DNA of 64,000 nt from BPGX01 sp037447455. Its GTDB lineage: Bacteria; Bacteroidota; Bacteroidia; B-17B0; Aurantibacillaceae. A program made the position numbers and the translations under genes. Position 1 is the stretch's first letter; every line of letters begins with the position of its first letter. Shown here in pieces: positions 54,922 to 62,279 of this stretch. Where the stretch lies: assembly GCA_037447455.1 (NCBI GenBank), contig JBBIGQ010000006.1:98176-162175 (forward strand). The letters are read 5' to 3'. The notes beneath the pieces are model-generated. The model worked only from the letters and a program-made list of their open reading frames with translations. It did no database searches and was not told the origin of the DNA.

Positions 54922-56226
54922 ATGTCGTTGCATAAAATTGATAAATGGACGGCTGTTGCACTGGTGGTGGCAAATATGGTGGGTACTGGTGTATTCACGA
55001 GTTTGGGATTTCAGTTAGTTGAAATGCATAATGTATGGAGTATACTTTTTTTATGGGTACTGGGTGGAATCATTGCTCTTTCGGGGGCATTAACGTACGC
55101 AGAGATAGGTTCGTATTTAATAAAGAATGGCGGTGAGTATGCTTATTTGAGTCATTTATTTCATCCGATGTTAGGGTTTATAGCGGGTGTGGTGTCAGTT
55201 GTTGTGGGATTTGCGGCGCCCATTGCAGCGGCTTGTGTGGCTTTTGGAAAATACCTGTCGTATACCATAATTTCAACACAGCATCATAAATTAGCATTGT
55301 TATTATCCATTGCAGTATTGGTGTGTATTACTTGTATTCATTTATTGAGTATTAAAGTAAGTGCTTTGTTTCAAAAATATGTTACGCTTGTAAAGATCAT
55401 CGTGATATTAATATTTCTGTTGGCATTATTTTTACCTAATGCTAATCCGGAAATTTTTAAGTGGAATGACAAAAGTTTTTTGAGCGAAGTGTTTTCTTCT
55501 TCTTTTGCGGTGAGTTTAATTTATGTCAGTTATGCCTATTCAGGATGGAATGCAGCAGCGTATCTTACAGCAGAAATTGAAAAACCTGAAAAGAATCTCT
55601 CAAAAGCGTTGATTACTGGCACATTTCTGGTAATGATGTTGTATGTGTGCTTAAATTTTTGTTTTTTATATTCTACGCCGGTTAAGGTCTTAAAAGGCAA
55701 TGTAGAAGTGGGAATTATCAGTGCACAATACATTTTTGGAAAGTCCGTAGGTAATTTGATTGGTGTTTTAATAGCAAGTTTATTAATATCTACCATCAGT
55801 TCAATGTTGATGGCTGCACCAAGAGTATTAGCTAGTATGGGAGAAGATTTTTCTGCGTTGTCATTTTTTAATCAACACAATAAGTTTCGGTCACCTTACA
55901 TTGCGCTACTTGCTATTGCGGGCATTTCAACGATAATGATTGTTTCTTCTACTTTTCAATGGTTGATTAATTACATTGGTATGACTTTGATTATGTTTAC
56001 ATTAATAACATCAGTTGGATTATTTGTATTGAGAAAAAAGGAAAATTATTGTTCTGTTTTTAAGGTGCCGCTTTATCCATTACCTGTTATTTTTTTTATT
56101 GTGATGAATGCTTGGATTTTAATCTATGTTGGAAAGCAGGAAATGTCGGCGTTAATAATGTCAGTTGTAACAATTATTGTAAGCGGAATGTTATATGGAC
56201 TTGTAAAGTATTTTGAGCAAAAATGA
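54922..56226 (+). CDS. APC-family amino acid permease
   Basis: A 434-residue inner-membrane transporter with about 12 hydrophobic helices. The first helix holds the unwound substrate-site motif GTGVFTSLG (about 21-29), and ALTYAEIGSYLIKNGGEYAY is the classic second segment. Substrate is probably an amino acid. The last codon overlaps the next gene's start as ATGA (56223-56226), so the two are translationally coupled. Confidence 0.85.
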   Translation: MSLHKIDKWTAVALVVANMVGTGVFTSLGFQLVEMHNVWSILFLWVLGGIIALSGALTYAEIGSYLIKNGGEYAYLSHLFHPMLGFIAGVVSVVVGFAAPIAAACVAFGKYLSYTIISTQHHKLALLLSIAVLVCITCIHLLSIKVSALFQKYVTLVKIIVILIFLLALFLPNANPEIFKWNDKSFLSEVFSSSFAVSLIYVSYAYSGWNAAAYLTAEIEKPEKNLSKALITGTFLVMMLYVCLNFCFLYSTPVKVLKGNVEVGIISAQYIFGKSVGNLIGVLIASLLISTISSMLMAAPRVLASMGEDFSALSFFNQHNKFRSPYIALLAIAGISTIMIVSSTFQWLINYIGMTLIMFTLITSVGLFVLRKKENYCSVFKVPLYPLPVIFFIVMNAWILIYVGKQEMSALIMSVVTIIVSGMLYGLVKYFEQK

Positions 56227-57461
56227 AAATTAGATTATTGTTGATAATAGCGGTAGTTTTTTGTAAAGTATTAATTGCCCAGCAAAATATTTTAGATTCT
56301 TTATTAAAACAATTGCCCTTGCGTTTTAAGAAATATGTTGAAGAACCCAATAAATTTAGATTTCAATGTATTTATACAAAAATTGATTATGACAAGAATG
56401 GATCTCCGAGTTTTCAAGATTATTATTTTCATTATTCTGATACGATGTACAATTATCCTGCCAGTATGGTGAAGTTGCCTGTTTCCTTAGTAGCATTGAA
56501 AAAGTTGGAAGTATTAAATAATATTGAGGCGAATTGGGAAAGTGTGATTCTGATAGGTTCATTGCATTGTCAAAAGAGTTTGAAGAGTGATTCCATTGGC
56601 AGGCCTTATTATCCGCATTTGAAAAAGTGGATTAAACGAATGCTGATATTGAGTGATAACACTGCTTATACACGCACTTATGATTTTGTCAATTGTAAAA
56701 CACTACACGAATGGCTGAAAGATTGGGGATTTTCAAAGGCTCAGTTGAAAAATAAATTTATTTCTAAATGTCAGAATGATACGATGTATTTCACGCCTAA
56801 TGTGTATATTCTGAATCAGAATGGTGATACAATTTTTATACAATATCAGGATTATGTTTGTTGGATGGATAGTTTGCCGAAAAATTATCAAATTGGTTAT
56901 AGCATTTTAAAGCAGAGAGTAAAAAAGAAAATTGTTCGGACAAAAGCTCCAAAATCCTTTGCACATCATAATGATTGGCCATTGGAATACTCGCATCAAT
57001 TGCTGAAGTATTTGATTTTTGATGAAGCATTAAACGTTTTATCTTTACATAAAATGCATCGGGATTCGTTGATTAAATTTATGGGAGGTTATCCAAGTGA
57101 ATACACAGAATTAGCAGTTAATACAAATGATTATTACGATACGTGGAAAAAATTTTTTATGTATGAAGCAAAATACAAGAAAGTAGAAATAGACAGTTTG
57201 CGAAGTATAAATATCATCGGCCGGGCGTATGGTTTTTTATCTGAAACCGCTTATATTGTGGACTTTAAGAACAATATAGATTTTATTTTAAGCGCATCGG
57301 TTTATGTTAATCCTGATAATTTGATGAATAATAAATATGATTATGAAGAAGCATACGAATTATTTTATCACATTAGCCACTTGATTTACGAGTATGAAAA
57401 ACAATTTTTTAAACCAAAAGATAAATTTCAATTTTATGAAAATTTGTTTCAAAAAAAGTAA
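56223..57461 (+). CDS. Exported class A beta-lactamase-like serine hydrolase
   Basis: A 412-residue protein with signal peptide (about 1-19, VLIAQ) and a penicillin-binding-type fold: SxxK motif SMVK (Ser81, Lys84) and SDN (144-146) in LILSDNTAYTR. The third KTG-type motif is not evident; an equivalent strand near IIGRAYGFLSETAYI (about 330-344) has Arg-Ala-Tyr-Gly. It could be a peptidase, esterase or other transpeptidase relative rather than a true beta-lactamase. Its 3' end overlaps the downstream lipoprotein gene by 26 bases in another frame. Confidence 0.75.
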   Translation: MKIRLLLIIAVVFCKVLIAQQNILDSLLKQLPLRFKKYVEEPNKFRFQCIYTKIDYDKNGSPSFQDYYFHYSDTMYNYPASMVKLPVSLVALKKLEVLNNIEANWESVILIGSLHCQKSLKSDSIGRPYYPHLKKWIKRMLILSDNTAYTRTYDFVNCKTLHEWLKDWGFSKAQLKNKFISKCQNDTMYFTPNVYILNQNGDTIFIQYQDYVCWMDSLPKNYQIGYSILKQRVKKKIVRTKAPKSFAHHNDWPLEYSHQLLKYLIFDEALNVLSLHKMHRDSLIKFMGGYPSEYTELAVNTNDYYDTWKKFFMYEAKYKKVEIDSLRSINIIGRAYGFLSETAYIVDFKNNIDFILSASVYVNPDNLMNNKYDYEEAYELFYHISHLIYEYEKQFFKPKDKFQFYENLFQKK

Positions 57462-58668
57462 TTACGTAATTGGTGTTTGTTTGATTATACTTTATTCTTG
57501 TGGTAATAATGATAAAACGCAGGAAATAAAATCTATTAAAAAGGACGATAAAGATTCGGTTGAACAAAAACATAATAGCACAAAATCAAAATTTAAAGAT
57601 TTATGTATCAAAATTCAATATAATCCTAACAACGAATGGAATAACACAATTGCATTACTAACAGGAGATAGAAATAAGTTTAGATACAAAGCGTTGTACG
57701 ATTCCAGTTATTGGGAAATATATCACGAATTTATTGAACTATCGTGGGATAAATTAGAAAAAAGGAGATTGAATAAAATAAAATTGTGGCGAGAAAAAGA
57801 ATTGACAACCGTTGATACATTGACGCATACTATTTTTTATCCATTCTCTGGTCCTGATTTTCTGACGGCTTCTGTGTTATTCCCAAAAGCAGATACTTTT
57901 GTTTTATTGGGACTTGAACCAGTAGGCGCTTTACCTGATTTTTCAAAAATGACAGCCGAACAACAACAAAGTTATTTATCTAATTTCTCAAATGCATTAG
58001 GAGATATTTTTGACAAAAGTTATTTTATCACACGAAAAATGTTACAGGATTTTCAATCACAAAAAGTTAATGGTTTACTACCTGTTTTGGGATTTTTTAT
58101 TAAGCAATTAAATTATGAAATAGCAAATGTGCAATACATTTACAAAGACAGTTTGCAACAAATCAAAGAGATAGAATATTATACCAAAGAGAAAATAAAG
58201 CCAATGGGTGTGAAAATTATAGCCATTAAGGATTCTTGTGCCAAGACCATTTATTATTTTCGTTACAATGTAATGGATAAACTTTTCAATGATAGCAGTG
58301 CATTTTACAGATTTTTGTTTTCCTTTAAAAATTATGTAACGTATATTAAAAGCGCATCGTATTTGTTACACAATTCATTTATGACTAATATGCGGAATAT
58401 GATAATACAACATTCTGTGACCATTTTGCAGGACGATACAGGAGTGCCGTATAGATATTTGAGCGATAGTACGCAATGGCAGATAAAATTATATGGTGTG
58501 TATGATAAGCCAGTGAAAGATTTTGGGAAAATGGGCTATCAGCCCGATCTTGCCAAGCGAATGAAAGAAGATAGCATGCATATTCCGAAATTACCTTTTC
58601 ATTTAGGATATCATTGGGGAAGTAAAAAAGATGTATTAATTTTAGCCATAAAAAATAAATATGAATGA
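57436..58668 (+). CDS. Lipoprotein of unknown function
   Basis: A 410-residue lipoprotein. The signal peptide ends in lipobox LYSC (Cys at about residue 22), followed by a charged linker (GNNDKTQEIKS) and a helical domain. No known family recognised. The ATG at 57436 places the signal peptide correctly and overlaps the hydrolase gene by 26 bases, so the two products are made together and both work outside the inner membrane. The stop overlaps the DUF721 gene by 8 bases. Confidence 0.65.
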   Translation: MKICFKKSNYVIGVCLIILYSCGNNDKTQEIKSIKKDDKDSVEQKHNSTKSKFKDLCIKIQYNPNNEWNNTIALLTGDRNKFRYKALYDSSYWEIYHEFIELSWDKLEKRRLNKIKLWREKELTTVDTLTHTIFYPFSGPDFLTASVLFPKADTFVLLGLEPVGALPDFSKMTAEQQQSYLSNFSNALGDIFDKSYFITRKMLQDFQSQKVNGLLPVLGFFIKQLNYEIANVQYIYKDSLQQIKEIEYYTKEKIKPMGVKIIAIKDSCAKTIYYFRYNVMDKLFNDSSAFYRFLFSFKNYVTYIKSASYLLHNSFMTNMRNMIIQHSVTILQDDTGVPYRYLSDSTQWQIKLYGVYDKPVKDFGKMGYQPDLAKRMKEDSMHIPKLPFHLGYHWGSKKDVLILAIKNKYE

Positions 58669-58954
58669 AGAAGATAATGTGAAAAAATTGTCGGAAGTAT
58701 TTAAGGATTTATTGAAAAATGAAGGATTGGAAGATAAAATTTTAAAAGCCAAAGTTGTTTCAATGTGGAAGGACATTGTAGGCCCGCATATAGCAAAGAA
58801 TACCAGTAAATTACGATTTCAGGATAATAAATTACTTGTTCACGTGCATTCAGATGCATTGAGAAATGAATTGATGTTTATGAAGCATCAGATTATTCAA
58901 AATCTGCATCAGGCGGTGCAGAAAGAATTTATTGAAGATATTCTTTTTTACTAA
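58661..58954 (+). CDS. DUF721 (DciA-like) protein
   Basis: A 97-residue protein matching DUF721: KLSEVFKDLLKNEGLEDKI, WKDIVGPHIAKNTSKLRF and LLVHVHSDALRNELMFMK. Some members (DciA) help load the replicative helicase, but this is not shown for short Bacteroidota forms. Coupled by an 8-base overlap to the preceding lipoprotein. Confidence 0.85.
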   Translation: MNEEDNVKKLSEVFKDLLKNEGLEDKILKAKVVSMWKDIVGPHIAKNTSKLRFQDNKLLVHVHSDALRNELMFMKHQIIQNLHQAVQKEFIEDILFY

Positions 58955-58963
58955 AATCTAAAT

Positions 58964-60325
58964 ATGAAAAAGATATTGATTGGTTTATGGTGTTTGCCTT
59001 TGCTTGTTTCATCGCAAGATAAAGAAGATAGTATAAGTATTAAAAAAATTTATGATTATTTTTTAAGTGAATCAAAATGTTATGATAACATAAAACACTT
59101 GTGTAAAAAAATTGGTAATAGAATCAGTGGTTCGGCAAATGCTCAAAAAGCGGTAGAATGGACATTTCAAACGATGAAGCAAGCAGGAGCAGATACGGTG
59201 TATTTACAAAGCGTCAAAGTACCTGTGTGGAAACGTGGCAAAACAGAATGCAAACTGATAGTAAATGATAAAGCCATTCCCTTAAACGCCCTTGCACTTG
59301 GAAATTCTGTAAGCAGTGAAGGAAATGTGGTGGCTGAAATTGTTGAAGTAAGCAATGAATTGGAATTGGCACAATTAGGTGAAGAAAAAGTAAAAAACAA
59401 AATTGTATTTTTTAATGTAAAGTTTAATCCCCAAAATGTATCTACTTCTAAATCTTATGGAGAATGCGTAAAATACAGATATATTGGTGCTTCTTATGCA
59501 GCAAAGTACGGTGCCAAGGCCTGTTTGGTAAGAAGTATGACCTTATGTAATAATCGATCACCACACACAGGAAATATGTCTTATGATGAAAAAGTTTCAA
59601 AAATAAAAATCCCTGCATTGGCGTTGAGTTACAGGGATGCAGATACCATTTCACTATTATTAAAGATCCATCCAGATGCGAAGATAGAATTGTTTACAGA
59701 AAATGTTACTTTGGATAGTGTGGAATCTTACAATGTAATTGCGGAAGTGAAAGGGAGCAAGTATCCTGATAGATTTATCACTATCGGGGGACATTTGGAT
59801 AGTTGGGATGTGGGAGAAGGTGCCCACGATGATGGGGCAGGTATTGTGCAAACTATTGAAGCCATACGAGTTTTCAAAAATATCTATAAGCCCCAAAATA
59901 CGATTAGGATTGTCGCTTTTATGAACGAGGAAAATGGTTTGATGGGTGGAAAAACTTATGCTTCTGAAGCAAAGAGAAAGAATGAAAAACATATCACAGC
60001 ACTAGAGTCAGATGCAGGGGGATTTACGCCAAGATACATTAGTGTAGATACAACTAATGGTTTGTATTCGTTGTGTCAAAAATGGAATGCCTTATTTGAG
60101 CCCTATTATATTCAAATCAAAAAAGGTGGGGGAGGCGCAGATATTAGCCCATTAAAAGAATTGTTAGGTATTCCGCTATGTGAATATGAACCAGATAACC
60201 AACGGTATTTTGATATTCATCATACAAAAGAAGATGTGTTTGAAAACGTGCACAAAAGAGAACTTGAGTTAGGCGGGGCCGCCATTAGTGCATTTGTGAT
60301 GATGGTAGATAAGTATGTCAATTAA
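58964..60325 (+). CDS. M28 family zinc peptidase (carboxypeptidase Q-like)
   Basis: An exported 453-residue peptidase with signal peptide (about 1-17, LLVSSQ). A PA-type insertion (about 115-245) precedes the M28 core. Zinc ligands and catalytic residues are visible as His277 (GGHLDSWD), Asp in GAHDDGAG (about 289-290), Glu in FMNEENGLMGG (about 322-323), Asp350 (ESDAGG) and His in IHHTKEDVFE near the C-terminus. It probably trims dipeptides or short peptides in the periplasm. Confidence 0.88.
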   Translation: MKKILIGLWCLPLLVSSQDKEDSISIKKIYDYFLSESKCYDNIKHLCKKIGNRISGSANAQKAVEWTFQTMKQAGADTVYLQSVKVPVWKRGKTECKLIVNDKAIPLNALALGNSVSSEGNVVAEIVEVSNELELAQLGEEKVKNKIVFFNVKFNPQNVSTSKSYGECVKYRYIGASYAAKYGAKACLVRSMTLCNNRSPHTGNMSYDEKVSKIKIPALALSYRDADTISLLLKIHPDAKIELFTENVTLDSVESYNVIAEVKGSKYPDRFITIGGHLDSWDVGEGAHDDGAGIVQTIEAIRVFKNIYKPQNTIRIVAFMNEENGLMGGKTYASEAKRKNEKHITALESDAGGFTPRYISVDTTNGLYSLCQKWNALFEPYYIQIKKGGGGADISPLKELLGIPLCEYEPDNQRYFDIHHTKEDVFENVHKRELELGGAAISAFVMMVDKYVN

Positions 60326-60351
60326 TTCACTATAATTTTAGAAAAAATTTT

Positions 60352-60951
60352 ATGGCAATAAACATATCCATTTGGGCATCGGGCAGTGGAACAAATGCTG
60401 AAAACATTATATTAAAGTTCAAGAACCATTCGTTTATTAAAGTAAAGATGATTGTTACCAATAATTCAGATGCGGGCGTCATTCAAAGGGCAGATAGATT
60501 GAGAAAAACAGTACACATTATCCCTAAAAAGGTCTTGTATGAAAAAGTAGATAGAGTAATAGAATTGCTGCAAGAAGAGCAAATTGATTTAATCGTATTA
60601 GCAGGTTTTTTATTAAAAGTACCAGAAAAAATTATTCAACACTTCCCCAATAGAATAATTAATATTCATCCTGCCTTATTACCTAAATATGGTGGAAAAG
60701 GATTTTATGGAGATAAGGTACATCGTGCGGTGCTTGAAAGTAAAGAAAAAGAAAGCGGCATTACCATTCATTATGTCAACGAAGAATATGATGCTGGACA
60801 AATTATATTGCAAGTAAAATGCCCTGTATATCCTGATGATACAATAGAATCATTGGCTAAAAAGATACATCAATTAGAATACGAGTATTATCCAAAAGTA
60901 ATAGAACAAATTGCGAAAAACATTCAAGAAACTAAAAGAACGAATGTGTGA
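60352..60951 (+). CDS. purN: Phosphoribosylglycinamide formyltransferase
   Basis: Third step of de novo purine synthesis: transfers formyl from 10-formyltetrahydrofolate to glycinamide ribotide. The 199-residue protein has GSGTN (11-15) at the phosphate site, the catalytic triad Asn104, His106 (IINIHPALLP) and Asp147 (EEYDAGQI). Its stop TGA overlaps the next gene's GTG start (GTGA), so the two are coupled, although functions differ. Confidence 0.94.
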   Translation: MAINISIWASGSGTNAENIILKFKNHSFIKVKMIVTNNSDAGVIQRADRLRKTVHIIPKKVLYEKVDRVIELLQEEQIDLIVLAGFLLKVPEKIIQHFPNRIINIHPALLPKYGGKGFYGDKVHRAVLESKEKESGITIHYVNEEYDAGQIILQVKCPVYPDDTIESLAKKIHQLEYEYYPKVIEQIAKNIQETKRTNV

Positions 60952-62093
60952 ATATAAAACAGTACCCATACTTTGATAACAATGCTACAACGGAAATTGC
61001 CCCGCAGGTTCTTGAAGTTTTAAATGAATATCAGACATATTATTATGCCAATCCCTCGTCTACAGCGCATCCTGCAGGGATGATTTGTAATATACTTTAC
61101 CAGCAGCACATTCAAAAAATTGCTGATTTACTAAATGTTTCCGAAAAAGAGTTGATAATTACAAGTGGCGCCACGGAATCCATAAATACTGCCATAAAAG
61201 GAATTTACTTGCAATATCATAAAAAGAAAAATCACATCATTTCCTGTAAAACCGAACACTCTGCTGTTTTGAATACATTAGAATACCTTCAAAATAATTT
61301 TAATGCTGAAATAACATTATTGAATGTAGATAAAAATGGACAAATAAATCTGGATGAATTAGAAAAAAATATTAAAGAGAATACCTTAATGGTATGTTTA
61401 ATGATGGCAAATAATGAGACGGGGATCATTCATCCTGTTGAAGAACTTTACAAGATTACTCAAAAACATAAAGTATTCTTTTTTTGTGATGCAACACAGG
61501 CATTTGGAAAAATGATTATTAAAGATATACCGGCAGATATATTTTGTGGAAGTGCTCATAAATTCCACGGACCAAAAGGCATAGGATTTTTAGTAGTAAG
61601 AAATCTGGGCAGAAAAGTTTTTTTACATCCATTACTGCACGGAGGCAATCAACAGGAATATCGTTCGGGGACATTGCCATTACCTTTAATTGCTGCACTT
61701 TCAAAAGCATTGGAATTAGTTGTAACACAAAATCAAGACATTGTTTCTAAAATCAAAATATTGAGAGATATTTTTGAAGAAAATTTAATAAGGGCCTGTG
61801 CTGTAAGAATTCACGGATGGGAAATCAACAGAATTTGTAACACAAGCAATGTTCTGTTTCAGGACATACACAAAGAAATAGTATTAAAACTAATGAAAAA
61901 ATTTTGCTTTTCCCGTGCGTCGGCTTGTTCAGACGGGTCAGGTAAACCTTCGCACGTATTAACAGCAATGGGAGTTTCCAAGAATGAGATAGATTTAAGT
62001 TTTAGGTTTTCGTTTTCAAAATTTAATACAGAAGAAGAAATTAAACACATCCTTACAGATATTACAAGAGAAATAAAGAACTTACACACTTAG
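60948..62093 (+). CDS. Cysteine desulfurase (NifS/IscS-like)
   Basis: A PLP enzyme of 381 residues that mobilises sulfur from cysteine, for Fe-S clusters or tRNA thiolation. PLP lysine Lys205 (GSAHKFHGPKG), His104 (TEHSAV) and the persulfide Cys327 in SRASACSDGSGKPS are all readable. The start is a GTG overlapping the purN stop (60948-60951); no ATG lies near and the N-terminal YPYFDNNATTEIAP begins at once. Class I (IscS/NifS) by the long ACSDGS loop. No Fe-S scaffold gene is adjacent. Confidence 0.9.
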   Translation: MNIKQYPYFDNNATTEIAPQVLEVLNEYQTYYYANPSSTAHPAGMICNILYQQHIQKIADLLNVSEKELIITSGATESINTAIKGIYLQYHKKKNHIISCKTEHSAVLNTLEYLQNNFNAEITLLNVDKNGQINLDELEKNIKENTLMVCLMMANNETGIIHPVEELYKITQKHKVFFFCDATQAFGKMIIKDIPADIFCGSAHKFHGPKGIGFLVVRNLGRKVFLHPLLHGGNQQEYRSGTLPLPLIAALSKALELVVTQNQDIVSKIKILRDIFEENLIRACAVRIHGWEINRICNTSNVLFQDIHKEIVLKLMKKFCFSRASACSDGSGKPSHVLTAMGVSKNEIDLSFRFSFSKFNTEEEIKHILTDITREIKNLHT

Positions 62094-62097
62094 CAAG

Positions 62098-62171
62098 TGG
62101 AGCATATCGGACTCGAACCGATGACCTCTACAATGCCATTGTAGCGCTCTAGCCAGCTGAGCTAATGCCCC
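62098..62171 (-). tRNA. tRNA-Ala (GGC)
   Basis: Acceptor GGGGCAT pairs with ATGCTCC and includes the G3-U70 pair that defines tRNA-Ala. D-arm GCTCAGCTGGCTAGAGC, anticodon stem CTACA/TGTAG with loop ATGGCAT (anticodon GGC), T-arm ATCGGTTCGAGTCCGAT, discriminator A. It lies 4 bases past the convergent cysteine desulfurase stop. Confidence 0.95.
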
Positions 62172-62192
62172 GATTATCACAAAATTTTGCCG

Positions 62193-62200
62193 CAAATATA
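62193..62200 (-). promoter_or_regulatory. -7 promoter box of tRNA-Ala
   Basis: TATATTTG on the minus strand, identical to the boxes before tRNA-Glu and tRNA-Pro, 21 bases upstream of the tRNA. No good -33 TTTG was found. Confidence 0.5.
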
Positions 62201-62252
62201 ATAAATTACTTGTTCATTAAATTTATTTTATGTTTCAGTAAGAATTATTTTA

Positions 62253-62260
62253 TAATTTTG
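62253..62260 (+). promoter_or_regulatory. -7 promoter box of the secreted protein at the right edge
   Basis: TAATTTTG, a perfect TAnnTTTG match, 19 bases before the ATG at 62280. Confidence 0.4.
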
Positions 62261-62279
62261 CAATTTGTAAAAAAAAATT

